DNA of 64,000 bases from Flammulina velutipes. Taxonomy: Eukaryota; Basidiomycota; Agaricomycetes; Agaricales; Physalacriaceae. The DNA is taken from positions 62,001-126,000 of the forward strand of contig CM022376.1 in NCBI GenBank assembly GCA_011800155.1, read 5' to 3'. Positions 34,301-41,189 of the stretch are shown here, piece by piece. The translations under genes were made by a program, and so were the position numbers. Position 1 is the first letter of the stretch; each line of letters begins with the position of its first letter. The notes beneath the pieces were generated by a model that had not been told where the DNA came from, ran no database searches, and was given only the letters and a program-made list of their open reading frames with translations.

Positions 34301-37300
34301 AATCCACAGAGGTGCGGGACGAGCCCAACACAAACAACGCACGGGACGAACCCAGCACGAGCGACACGCAAGACACCGTCAACAGGAACCATGTGTGGGA
34401 CAAACCCGACACGACCGACGCGTGGGACACATCCAACGCGACACGTACCACTCGATCGAGCTCCAGGGCAAGTAAGAACGAATTTGAAAAAGGACAGGTC
34501 ATTGATCGAGACCAAGTCCCTGATTCCTCTTTGGGAAAGTGGTATGTGCCTAGCGCGAGGTCACGTTTCGCGCTAGGCACATACCAAAATTCCCACGCCA
34601 CCGACTCAGATGCCGCGCTCGAGGGAGATTCCTTCCTCGACGTCGTATCTGGAGGGCGCGTTGGTATGGATTTATTAGAAATCATACGTCACCGTTACTC
34701 TAATGACAATGCCTTCAAAGCTATAATTAGTAAGCCAAAAGAGTACCGAAACTTCGAGTACACTGCAGATGGATTACTCTATCTAAAGGTACAAGATGAC
34801 TCTCAGCTATTATGCATCCCGGACATCACTCATCAAGGTCGACGAGTCCGGGAAATCGTCATTGATGAGGCACACTCGTTACTGGCACATTTGGGATCAC
34901 GCAAGACTATCAGCTATCTGCGCGCCCATGTTTGGTGGAAAACTATGGCCCATGATACAGATTTATTCTGTAAATCATGTTCTACATGTGCACAAATAAA
35001 GCCAGATAATCAAAAGCCGTACGGACAGCTAAGACCACTTGGGCCGCCGAACCATCCATGGGATGTTATCGGAATCGATTTCATGGAGCCGTTGCCGTTA
35101 TCTAAAAACCGCGACGGGACATATGATTCGTTAGTCGTCATTGTGGACCATCTTACTGGAATGGTACATCTCGTACCCGGTCGCACCACATACAAAGCTC
35201 GCGATGTGGCAGAACTGGTATTTTCAGAAGTCTACAAACTTCATGGCATGCCGCGTGCGATCGTTAGCGACCGCGATAGCAAATTCACAAGCCAGTTTTG
35301 GAAACACCTTAACCACCTTGTTGGAACGAAACTCAAAATGTCGTCGGCATATCATCCGCAATCTGATGGATTGACAGAGCGTGCGAATAGAACCATTGAA
35401 CAAATGCTTCGTCAATGTATCGCACCAAACCAGAAAGACTGGGTAGCTAAGCTACCCGCTATCGAGTTTGCCATCAATCTGGCGCGATCAGAAACTACGG
35501 GCTATTCCCCGTTCTTTCTGAACTCTGGACGCATTCCCCGCTCAATGATATGGGACACGGCATCGAAGACTGAGTTTCCGGGTGTCCGAGTCTTTGCACA
35601 ACGATTGAAGAACGCGATTCTTGAAGCACATGATAACATTCTGGACACCCGAATTAAGCAAACACGCGACGCCAATAGACGTCGACGCCAAGTGCCATTC
35701 AAACTTGACGATTTGGTATATGTTTCTACTAAAAACATCACTTTACCAAAAGGTACTGCACGCAAACTGGTACCTAAGTACATCGGGCTGTTTCGAATTA
35801 TCCGGGATTTTGATAATGGAACATTTGAGGTGGCGCTACCTGCGCGTCTCAAGCAACGGGGCATACATGGATCATTTCATGCGTCCCTGTTGCGCATTCA
35901 CGTTCCCAACGATGACCGACTATTCCCTGGTCGCAGCGAAACTCAAATCTTACCGTTTGACAAATTTGAAAATGAGTGGGCAGTAGATGCCATCACTGCT
36001 CACTGCGGGACCGGACAGGATCTAATGTTCACTGTGAAATGGAAAGCAGGAGATACAACACTCCTGCCTCTCAAAGACGTAGAGCATCTACACGCGCTAC
36101 CTGAATATTTAGAAACTTTGGGTTTAGACTCGATCGACGATCTTAAACGCAACAAGGTTAAATCTTATTCGGTGCCTACCGACGTTGATCCGCAGATACT
36201 GTACGCCGGCGCCATCTCGTTAGAGATCGATCACTTTAGCGATGCTCATAGAGACGGTGGCTTGTATAAAAGTTATACAGGACCGGGATTGGACCTCATA
36301 AACTCACTAGTACCATTCCCCCAACTTTGTTTCCTGTTCCCACTTTTCCACCAACTCTACCGACTATCTACCATGGCTCCGCCGCCCCGCCCTATCGAAT
36401 CCTATAACCTTCACCCCCGCGTCGTCATTCTTGGTCATAACTCCGTCGTCGTGCAGGCATCGGCGAAACAACGCAGAGAAGGATACGAAGATAGCAACTT
36501 CGCACGCGATCAGGTCGAGGGAATCTTTACCCACGACAATGTCCTCCGCCAGGCCTCTAAAACCAGCTCGTTTCCCGAAAACTATACATCTCCCTTCGGT
36601 TTCGAATACTTCACCAAAGTCCTCAATCATAGTCCGCACTGGAAGGACCACTTTTGCACCATCGATCGATCCGAGGGAAAGATCCACGTCCCTGATAATC
36701 GCCCTCCGCGCATCAACGATCTCCTACCCCCTGTTCCGATCCAGGTCACTCAAAACGAGGTCGATTACGAGGAGCTCCAGAGCTACCGAGCCAATATCGC
36801 ACGCAGGACCGCCAGGGACGATGAGAGGTTTATGATGTCGAAGCTTAGGAGGAAGAAGGAGACAGAGGCGAAGAAGGGGTTGAAGACGAAACTCACGGAG
36901 AGCCGGCTTAGAGGGATACACCGCACCTTCGTCCATGCCCGCCAGCCGGGTCCCTATCCCCAATCCACGCTAATCACTCCCGTGGCTGGACCCAGTACTC
37001 TCAACCCGCGGGCTCCGGACTTCGTTCCGTCAGAGAAGGACGCGTCGGCCGATGAAGATGATGACTTGGCTAACTACCAGGATGATGGTGAGGCTATGCA
37101 GGAGGATGAGGAGTAGATCTTCTCTCGAAGATCTGGAGGGCGTATGTAACGATTCGATACACGTTCTCCGGTCCGGTTACCGTAACATCATACCGGCCTC
37201 ATCGTTCCTGTTCTAACGCGTTCGTATTCATAGAAACTGTACTGGTATATAGCTATGCCAGTAACTACTATACCTTGGCTCAAGTATATAAAGCTCATGT

Positions 37301-37572
37301 ACTTACCACTGTAAAGTAGACTACTCGGAATTTCAACACATATCCTAGTCATTCTGCGTACTGTTTCTCGCCGGTCGAGAAACCTCTCAAACAAACAACT
37401 ACAACTAGTGTGGGCTACGGTAACTCCTACCCGAACCTCACAACCACGTACCCCGTGAAGTTTTTTCCATGTTCTGATGTCGGTGACGCGAAGCTACATG
37501 CCTTCAAGGGCGTCAGTTGGGTTTTACTCATCTCAGCATAGAGATACTCACAATTGGTTGAAAATCAGCCAT
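25367..37572 (-). CDS. F-box-like protein E, split by a retrotransposon in intron 2
   Basis: Minus-strand exons are 37572-37552 (MADFQPI), 37501-37452 and 26894-25367. Exon 2 ends with a GTACGT donor at 37451; nine intron bases later the Ty3/gypsy element begins. Exon 3 follows an AAATAG acceptor at 26895. Exon lengths 21+50+1528 give exactly 533 codons with stop (532 residues). Removing the element plus one copy of the target duplication leaves a 49-nt intron, the family norm. The protein has RERQICVPDVSDIPFIYNAR, TNDPPE, a slightly altered F-box start (LRPNPDNIILAIFQW) and SRAPWTLAHVSRRWRNLV, then a leucine-rich C-terminus. The coding sequence has no break. Whether a 10.5-kb antisense-oriented intron can still be spliced is unknown, so it may be functionally silenced. 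Confidence 0.8.
26940..27237 (+). repeat. 5' LTR
   Basis: 298 bp, TGTAAC...CTCACA, identical to the 3' LTR except for one base. It contains a TATATAAA box at 27079-27086. Confidence 0.95.
27079..27086 (+). promoter_or_regulatory. LTR TATA box
   Basis: TATATAAA in the 5' LTR; the equivalent in the 3' LTR is at 37284-37291. It probably drives genomic RNA synthesis starting a few tens of bases downstream. The 3' copy would fire outward toward 37.5 kb, antisense to the 5' exons of F-box gene E. Confidence 0.6.
27385..37116 (+). CDS. Gag-Pol polyprotein of the Ty3/gypsy element, 3243 residues
   Basis: A single frame without internal frameshift. Residues 1-590 are Ser/Asp/Lys-rich and disordered. 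A retrotransposon Gag domain follows (about 600-740: YLSGLAKTWYI...WRTQEFFVELYNHCFPPTFRM). A CCHC zinc knuckle CFGCGEPGHHKSRC lies near 834. A second acidic Ser/Asp stretch comes before the aspartic protease (ALIDTGSM, about 1592). Reverse transcriptase follows (VVCDFRPRN; active site YLDDI near 1911), then RNase H (LITDG near 2062, HEIEAL, WVTDH). The integrase has an HHCC-type start (HLGSRK...CKSCSTCAQ) and DDE residues in GIDFMEP, VSDRDSKF and TERANRT. A chromodomain-like segment is near 2865 (VKWK...LLPL). A further 248-residue tail (from MAPPPRPIESYN) has no recognised domain. All catalytic signatures are intact, so it is probably autonomous. Confidence 0.95.
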   Translation: MAYATRSRVRTRARSNSARGLLTPTKGTSQINHPVSNNPSPGSLNLSLPALSDASIQLEKVDVDSVDNSPDRAVHSTSVSSCSEDAPLAASDSAVDHYDPQAARRSDPVPDHSIQGHSEDEQLSSHGDDGPGEFQDSRQRASVERDGSLFSYNSNEKASTPISKARNSLTREEKYLIGRRETGIKILDPSEFSSASETDSEHKPASPDLPYQGKRKGIDPRNWGNITLDHDEMDYYAQQQLIASFRRPRIKPTGPKYFDEGLFPSDSSNGQRPSDHSWESVYTPGARGNSPVAPPGLTRVQTPSATTLSDPREKPETSSSESSNSSDSTPTPAPRKSYKTTIESVDEDSDSDKDYYFDKPKCVHYNKVHNEPVSVNSTTVRPSRKPLPPSDNPDPSSPSSDSDSESKSESEPSKKQKKRSPEVKKRKHVKAKAKAKISKKHRSLTPLTDTVHEQIRDTVQGKSKRRTPSAPSKDPLRSVNQLAGGSHLAKLLRRNKSTDPSYSSSESSTSSDESSDDSSSESSESDSSSSDDEDSSDSGEDSNSSSHHKKKKKSSKKSKKHSSKRKRSRRSSLKPEPPVVYSGAADTRTFQTFLEDSMDYVREGRVNKKLRVKKIARYLSGLAKTWYISAVADDVKSWRTQEFFVELYNHCFPPTFRMEQRRKLVNATQGPSQGVRQFVLRLNELFNTTGITRTCEKVLKLWESLRPDIQGGLYRADLNPETVSYKHLVQRAERIEMILAIEENARKQTRELSRGKEPSHRSGDERKKSRFGKPNGPSRSSSFAPNTQSQSRDHGQSSKPKFTPNKGKSNHSSRDRKPQLTEQQRADYLTNNKCFGCGEPGHHKSRCPKGQFVQGKGNRPPGVQTVSAKVSDKSKSKSDAKAARDTGRANIWTGSVSIASASLNIDSDQYHAERGSNNDLLREIFGENVVQDTPESPENENSFETLFEPSVPTFIADGVGNIWHTYVLLRDIFGEDDIELPALLVVSDSESETNSSDSDTDDDMPALHDVSDSEDEGDDFYLATNSSDSSSDDDDTPSLIDGSDSVDGNPTSSGPNAMDDAPLAGTEESDMSLDWDEDSLSGGAPPPPVLPLPQPKVVRPRQSVGVPRRCKFCERRRHFRTCRTDPDGPGCLTMCECEFPFAKKGYLLYHGSIEGKDEVAPLPPARIGDFWAHRITYLLSRSGPFPGEDLWDPKIAEREIRTHQAQGAYIVMDDAYNGRDAVLPIRYARHPTFSVVEWYARVRARDNGLIFDRIPGRYQWMESRWTGNTFPCLGELDTDTVATYLNLHAPWIGGGKKRFDRPVLRFTVSKSVELGGFEIYDHHLVFSTFLPEIYTFNPQFNLASWYEHQLIDAPELLQERWDAWGPTVTQQSPMLGFLSDEFEREPQLEHTSAESDTVYPELWKMVEQDPDYLGCYMAAEHLLNRVRQDNQLELNWTRRIARQTVLIPIEQRDNFLLHELAEFTRSRLRYYGPSESGLSGLTPAEVCQEILDTFFDPFRLRQLEGTRSFQDFVRDVADSLSHLLPVDFHERDNEGVPLLRVNNMDFLSAGAQIPRGKFPAVQRNASRVKESGRRVPRPIIIAVLMNGHPARALIDTGSMTDMVSTTLLDQLRLKKVELTHPLALQLAVQGSRSKINWGTRARFQYQGIDEERYFDVANLSGYDMILGTPWLHQHSVSVGFNDPKVVIGSTKSLPISSGPWIAEVVTNATQLSDEDCLEKARTEVLEYARPLFKKASETPLPPLRAINHQIPLIDEHKVYPWRSAKCPEKFRDQWAEKRDGYLKTGRWRVVAEKNASPMMILPKIDDPKRIRVVCDFRPRNSNTRKLTSPIPDPQAIRRRVAKAKFRSTMDGSDAFEQVRIEPAHVSRSAMQTPDGVMISEVMQQGDCNAPATFQSIMYYLFASYIGRWMDVYLDDIIIYSESIEEHVEHLKTVIRILAENKFYLAERKMRLFARQVKILGCIVDDDGIRMDPHKVDSVLKWPTPTNRDLLRGFLGSVGYLADDVDSVRIPMGILSGITGDAVPFRWGYTEQRAFEDVKNKIAEGSERNRTPLDYSEGAPPVWLITDGCATGIAGVVVQGDDWKTGNVAAYYSAKLSAAQQNYPVHEIEALAGVETMLRYRDILQGQKFTWVTDHKGLTYLLNQKDLSGRQARWLEKLSSFDFDVKYLPGTENVLADALSRIYANDAKGTMRARSEYTYHDVHDNNVLDGFNVTRPVLVGSEAAAQLNVSVLDAAPMALRARKDVDYTPSKRAKNIVSESTAFARKMKGKITFKGPTPGTRMEGGDVEEDIIQMIDSNTHQDGPSNESTEVRDEPNTNNARDEPSTSDTQDTVNRNHVWDKPDTTDAWDTSNATRTTRSSSRASKNEFEKGQVIDRDQVPDSSLGKWYVPSARSRFALGTYQNSHATDSDAALEGDSFLDVVSGGRVGMDLLEIIRHRYSNDNAFKAIISKPKEYRNFEYTADGLLYLKVQDDSQLLCIPDITHQGRRVREIVIDEAHSLLAHLGSRKTISYLRAHVWWKTMAHDTDLFCKSCSTCAQIKPDNQKPYGQLRPLGPPNHPWDVIGIDFMEPLPLSKNRDGTYDSLVVIVDHLTGMVHLVPGRTTYKARDVAELVFSEVYKLHGMPRAIVSDRDSKFTSQFWKHLNHLVGTKLKMSSAYHPQSDGLTERANRTIEQMLRQCIAPNQKDWVAKLPAIEFAINLARSETTGYSPFFLNSGRIPRSMIWDTASKTEFPGVRVFAQRLKNAILEAHDNILDTRIKQTRDANRRRRQVPFKLDDLVYVSTKNITLPKGTARKLVPKYIGLFRIIRDFDNGTFEVALPARLKQRGIHGSFHASLLRIHVPNDDRLFPGRSETQILPFDKFENEWAVDAITAHCGTGQDLMFTVKWKAGDTTLLPLKDVEHLHALPEYLETLGLDSIDDLKRNKVKSYSVPTDVDPQILYAGAISLEIDHFSDAHRDGGLYKSYTGPGLDLINSLVPFPQLCFLFPLFHQLYRLSTMAPPPRPIESYNLHPRVVILGHNSVVVQASAKQRREGYEDSNFARDQVEGIFTHDNVLRQASKTSSFPENYTSPFGFEYFTKVLNHSPHWKDHFCTIDRSEGKIHVPDNRPPRINDLLPPVPIQVTQNEVDYEELQSYRANIARRTARDDERFMMSKLRRKKETEAKKGLKTKLTESRLRGIHRTFVHARQPGPYPQSTLITPVAGPSTLNPRAPDFVPSEKDASADEDDDLANYQDDGEAMQEDEE
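34540..34586. repeat. Perfect 19-bp inverted repeat inside pol
   Basis: TGGTATGTGCCTAGCGCGA (34540-34558) and its exact reverse complement (34568-34586) flank a 9-base loop. It lies in the linker between RNase H and integrase, directly after a degenerate repeat encoding DEP.T..ARDEP.TSDTQ-like units (about 34310-34440). The palindrome is translated in frame on the sense strand. Confidence 0.9.
37145..37442 (+). repeat. 3' LTR
   Basis: 298 bp, TGTAAC...CTCACA, one mismatch to the 5' LTR. It is preceded by a purine-rich tract (AGGAGGATGAGGAG, 37099-37112) and an AGATCTTC..GAAGATCT palindrome at 37115-37134; the short TGGAGGGCG run directly before the LTR is the likelier plus-strand primer. Confidence 0.95.
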
Positions 37573-37604
37573 GGAGAGAAGTCAAGTGCCGGAATGTCGG
37601 CCCG
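37573..37604 (-). promoter_or_regulatory. Conserved pre-ATG box of F-box gene E
   Basis: On the minus strand: GGGCCGACATTCCGGCACTT then GACTTCTCTCC before the ATG. It remained on the far side of the retrotransposon from the bulk of the gene. Confidence 0.6.
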
Positions 37605-38420
37605 TGGACGGACAAAGCCTTGCAATTGCCATAGCCTCGAGGGGAAAATGTGGCTCAGCACATATCACAAAGTGAATTCCTAATTTCCTATGGCGTAGAG
37701 TTTTGGAATGCATTCAAATCTGACGCCTGATAGAAACAATTATGCAACATCAGCACCCGTAACCCATCTTGTAAATCTCCGGACACGTACAAACCACATC
37801 CTGCTTACTCCTCGGGACAGTCAGCTCGAACCTATCCCTCCGCAGCCGTCCACCCGATCCCAGAGCTCATGAGATCCACGAACGCCTCTCCACTCCACAC
37901 TTTTAACTCGGAGATCCTCAGCTTTGGCATAACGAACTCATTCGGCGCCTCCAAATGCCTAATGAGAGGTTAGTCAGCCACATTCAAGAGACTCCTCCCC
38001 ACAGGGGTGAATTGCCTCTGCTGCACATTCCCGAGCATATGGTTGGGACGGATATCCGTCGTCATCGTTGTCGTCCAGCGTACCATGCATTGACGAGTGA
38101 ACAATCCAAGCGGAGACATATTTCGATGAGGCGCATAACAGGTTGCATACCCCGTTTTGAAAGGGTCAGCAGTCGCTCGGAGCGAAGGAGCGGTGAGCGA
38201 TGTCCGCAGCAGGACGCCGAAGATACCATACGCCACTAGAACGAGGGTCGGAAGAGGATATATGCATCCTTGATCCTGTCTGAGAAGTGGTTCGACAGGT
38301 AAGTGGTCGTTCGGAAAGACGCACACTCGGACGCGATGCCAGCAAACAAGGATCTTTGCTGGATAAAGATAGGCGCAGCCTCGAACCGGCTGGAGATGAG
38401 AGAAAAACATTCGACGTGGG
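37605..38420 (-). other. Upstream flank of F-box E and fragments of the unknown family
   Basis: No gene. The minus strand from about 38240 to 37950 carries fragments of the unknown family, including a hairpin copy at 38121. 37885-37935 resembles 16140-16190. Long minus-strand frames here (37970-38563, 38166-38852) overlap F-box pseudogene G in other phases and are not real. Confidence 0.35.
38121..38165 (-). repeat. Dispersed hairpin repeat, copy 8
   Basis: Minus-strand copy: CCTTTCAAAACGGGGTATGC, AACCTGTTATGC, then GCCTCATCGAAATATG. Closest to copy 6. Confidence 0.6.
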
Positions 38421-38429
38421 CAAGAGGGA

Positions 38430-38964
38430 AGGTACATGACTTTGGGTGTATGAAACCCAAAGGCGGAGGGGCGTAGACATAAGTCCAGTTTGGATATAAG
38501 CATGTCCCTGCACCTGTTGAGGTCGCGGGAAGAAAGAAATGGCAAGAGTCGAGAGACCTCCACGGCGCACGGGAAGAAGACGACGAATCCAGCCCCTGCA
38601 TGTCCGAGGAGGATGGAACGGAGAGGACTGAGGATCCCCCGGTCGCGCTGTGCATTTCTTCCGGCGCTCGTTGGACCCCGCCTTCGAAGCCATAGTTCGG
38701 GAGATATAACTTATCTGAGGGTTTGGGAGGTTCTTTTCTGTTGAGGAGCCGCAGCGCCAAGCGTGCATCGCCGACAGAAGAGACGCTGATGTGGCGTTCC
38801 CGTATTCTGCAACGATCCATGGGCGCGAAGCAGATAATGTGTGACAAACCACCTACTCGTCTCATCTGATGTAGGTATCGCAAAGCTACATGCCTTGGAA
38901 TCTGTTAGGCCGGGTATTTCGTAACGGTACGGAGGAACATACAATTAGTCGAAAATCCGCCATG
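38430..38964 (-). pseudogene. F-box pseudogene G, truncated after the F-box
   Basis: The minus strand has the family first exon (38964-38944, MADFRLI), a GTATGT donor, an acceptor before GCATGTAGCTTTGCG (exon 2) and exon 3 sequence with IRERHISVSSV, then LNRKEPPKPSD in place of NTNDPPE. Further on SSSDMQGLDSSSSSRAPW matches the segment just after the F-box of its paralogues. The core F-box residues are rearranged or missing and similarity fades after about 38430. A 215-codon frame (38883-38236) spans it, but it reads through the exon 2/3 boundary. This is a truncated family member. Confidence 0.65.
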
Positions 38965-38997
38965 GAGAGAAGACAAGCCACGGAATGTCGGCCCGGG
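38965..38997 (-). promoter_or_regulatory. Conserved pre-ATG box of F-box pseudogene G
   Basis: On the minus strand: GGGCCGACATTCCGTGGCTT then GTCTTCTCTCC before the ATG; it is preserved although the gene is broken. Confidence 0.5.
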
Positions 38998-39417
38998 CCT
39001 TGACGATACTTGCAATTCAGTGTAACGATGAGGATTACCGAATACTCAACGGCAGAAAACATTAGGTACGTATCCGCCTCTCCTTACACGTCTCATTCAG
39101 CTCGTCTGTGCAGTTGATAATGTTGTGCGAAGAGCATAGGTACGAGTAGTGAATGCTGTACCTATCTTGAAACACGGGTTCTTCAAGTTCAGTAAGTTGG
39201 CGGACAAGGTGAAAGTCGTCGTGCTCGACCTGCCATTCGAGGTCGCAAAAATTAGCTCACCCAGATCGGTACAGGAACGGTGTGGCGCAGAACAAGAGAC
39301 CAACGTACCGAGTCAATAAATGAAACAAGAATCTAAAACAATGCAATTCCACCGCCTCTAATTCTACATAACGTATTCACTACGTTTCCTCCCAGCCACC
39401 GTCAGAGCCCTTCCTCA
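38998..39417. other. Non-coding stretch upstream of the secreted protein gene
   Basis: No gene recognised; a 68-codon minus-strand frame (39303-39097) has no features. It should contain the promoter of the gene at 39461. Confidence 0.35.
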
Positions 39418-39424
39418 TTTATAA
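39418..39424 (+). promoter_or_regulatory. TATA box of the secreted protein gene
   Basis: TTTATAA in a pyrimidine-rich context, 37 bp before the ATG at 39461. This spacing suggests a short 5' leader. Confidence 0.5.
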
Positions 39425-39460
39425 GAAAAGCCACCCCCATCCCCTCTATTTCCTCCAACA

Positions 39461-39940
39461 ATGACCCCGCTAACAAAACGTCCACTCCTCCTCGTCTTAC
39501 TCACCTTCCTAACTCTCATCGCTACACTAACACACGCAGCCCCGGTGGCAGCCCTCAAACGAGACGACTCCGACCAATCCCAAGCCCCCAAATTCGACAC
39601 CCCCAAAGAATACTTTACAGAACTCAAAAAGGAGCGCACAAAGCTCGAATCATCCGAAATACAGAACCTCCCCATCGACGAACGGAGGGGGGTGTATACG
39701 CGTATATTTTTACAGATCGAGGCTGCGACGAAGATGGTGGAGGAGGGGGATTATGAGGAGGACTCGGAGGAGGTGAAGGAGGCGGAAAGGTGGAATGAAT
39801 GGAAGGAGGAGATGAGGAGGAAGAATAGTGAGGATTATAGGGAGAGGGTTAAGGCTGAGAAGGCTGATGAGGAAAGGGAGAAGGACGAGAAGAAGGGGAA
39901 CGAGGGGATCGATGATTCGAGGGATCCTGACGAAGAGTAG
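39461..39940 (+). CDS. Small secreted, highly charged protein
   Basis: An intronless frame of 159 residues. Residues 1-27 form a classic signal peptide: MTPLTKR, a hydrophobic core LLLVLLTFLTLIATL, then THAAPVAA with likely cleavage after an Ala. A KR site at about 33-34 could be a Kex2 processing point. The mature part contains FDTPKEYFTELKKER...IQNLPIDERRGVYTRIFLQIEAA and an extremely Glu/Lys-rich C-terminus (about residues 90-159) likely to be helical or disordered. There are no cysteines in the mature part, unlike most small secreted effectors. No known domain is recognised. A TATA box lies just upstream and the frame shows no breaks, so expression is plausible. Confidence 0.75.
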   Translation: MTPLTKRPLLLVLLTFLTLIATLTHAAPVAALKRDDSDQSQAPKFDTPKEYFTELKKERTKLESSEIQNLPIDERRGVYTRIFLQIEAATKMVEEGDYEEDSEEVKEAERWNEWKEEMRRKNSEDYRERVKAEKADEEREKDEKKGNEGIDDSRDPDEE

Positions 39941-40326
39941 AATTATGGCGTTATGTCACCAATGAAAGTCTTACCGTTTCCATGTAAGACCAGGTGAGGC
40001 GTACAAGTGGTTGCATGCTACAGGCGTTTCAATTACAAGTACGTCTGTACAACCATCTGCGAGTCAAACCTTACGCCACAGCACGGCGCATGGTGAAGCC
40101 AAACAAAGACAAATCGGAAACACGTTGGTCTCGTACCACGATGACCAGTGCACGAGCCTTTCCTGGGTAGCGATTCTCTACGCTCGCTTGACAGGATACA
40201 GCCACGGATGAGATGTCGACGTGGACAGCGGGTTTAGGTGCGTAACACGACGCGCATATATCCATATCCTGACTTGCTCTTGCGCAGCTCCTCGCCGGGC
40301 AACCCTTCCTACGCTCCTCTCCACCC

Positions 40327-40350
40327 GGTTCTTCAGAGCGGGGTATGCTC
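40327..40350 (+). repeat. Dispersed hairpin repeat, copy 9 (5' half only)
   Basis: GGTTCTTCAGAGCGGGGTAT then GCTC; only the left half is recognisable. Confidence 0.5.
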
Positions 40351-40453
40351 GTCTCCATCACAGCTCTGTCGATACCAGTGGGGACATTTATTCCAGCCGC
40401 CTCGGATGTACGGCAATTCTATCGGGGCTCCCAGCTTTTCTACCATCCATATC

Positions 40454-40494
40454 CTTCTTTCGAGCGGGTCGTGCTCCCTGCGCCTCCCCGAAAC
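40454..40494 (+). repeat. Dispersed hairpin repeat, copy 10 (shortened)
   Basis: TTCTTTCGAGCGGGTCGTGC, then TCCCTGC and GCCTCCCCGAAA; most of the inner stem is missing. Confidence 0.6.
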
Positions 40495-40612
40495 CCGCCG
40501 CCTCGTCCGTTGCCCCCACAGTCGCTCCTGGGCCGCTCATCCCCTCCAGCCGCCCGCGTTCGTCTCGCCCATTGGATCGTCTAGGCCTACGTCACTCCAT
40601 CCATCACAGCTA

Positions 40613-40673
40613 CGTGTTCTTTCGAGCGGGGTATGCAGACGGTGCAATCGCGCTGTCTGCGCCTCCTCGAAAT
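40613..40673 (+). repeat. Dispersed hairpin repeat, copy 11
   Basis: GTTCTTTCGAGCGGGGTATG, inner stem GCAGACGGTGC / GCGCTGTCTGC around a short loop, then GCCTCCTCGAAATGCTTGTT. One of the best-preserved copies. Confidence 0.8.
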
Positions 40674-41189
40674 GCTTGTTGTTCGTCCTTACGGTTGGTG
40701 ACCGACCACTCTAGTTTTCACGGGGCGGGATCTCTTACAATAGCTTCACAAGCTCGCTTCTCCTCCCTTCATGCAGACTTATAGGAGAGGTTGTCGTCCA
40801 GCCACATTGCCTCGAAGAGACATCCGGATACACAGCAGTCGAAGGGAAAACGTTCTACAGCTCGCGGTTCCTACCGCTATCCTGACCAATCTCCCTGACC
40901 TGATGACCACCATCGAGTAGATCTTTCGCTTCAAGACCGTACCTGGTACACCTCCTGCGCCCGCGAGAACTAGATGTGGATCCTCCCGCTATACATTCGA
41001 TGACGGGAGTCCCGATCCCGAGTTGATCGACAGACCCTACAGAATCTCACCTCATCTGTATGCCGTGTCTTGACGATAGTACGCGTGGGCTTGGGAGCTT
41101 CGAGCGCTTCCAGCAAATATCATTTTCGAACGACAACAACTGACGGCAAGTGCCAGCCCGCCCTATACGTATCATGTCAACATGTACCA

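Larger units (their letters stand above)
26940..37442 (+). mobile_element. Ty3/gypsy LTR retrotransposon, near-intact
   Basis: A 10,503-bp element bounded by two 298-bp LTRs that both begin TGTAAC and end CTCACA, flanked by the 5-bp direct repeat ACCAC (26935-26939 and 37443-37447). The LTRs differ at one position (C at about 27063 against A at about 37268), implying recent insertion. One uninterrupted gag-pol frame runs 27385-37116. Domain order PR-RT-RNase H-IN, with RT before IN and a chromodomain-like tail, is that of Ty3/gypsy (Metaviridae-type) chromoviruses. The element sits antisense in intron 2 of F-box gene E. Confidence 0.95.
39941..41180 (+). other. Fragments of the unknown gene family with three hairpins
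   Basis: Family landmarks (TTACGCCACAGCACGG...GCCAAACA near 40070-40105, GTTTAGGTGCGTAAC near 40230) and three hairpin copies at 40327, 40454 and 40615 are present. Plus-strand frames of up to 187 codons run through them without a domain. I read this as a decayed copy of the family, here next to decayed F-box sequence at 41190-42732, repeating the pairing seen elsewhere. Confidence 0.4.

Noticed and set aside
37115..37134. Bacterial-type terminator at the AGATCTTC..GAAGATCT palindrome
   Set aside because: Eukaryotic retrotransposon context, no T-run, and it overlaps the region next to the 3' LTR.
38166..38852. Overlapping minus-strand frames of 197-228 codons near 38 kb
   Set aside because: They cover F-box pseudogene G in conflicting phases and extend through a hairpin repeat; similarity to the F-box family supports one broken reading only.
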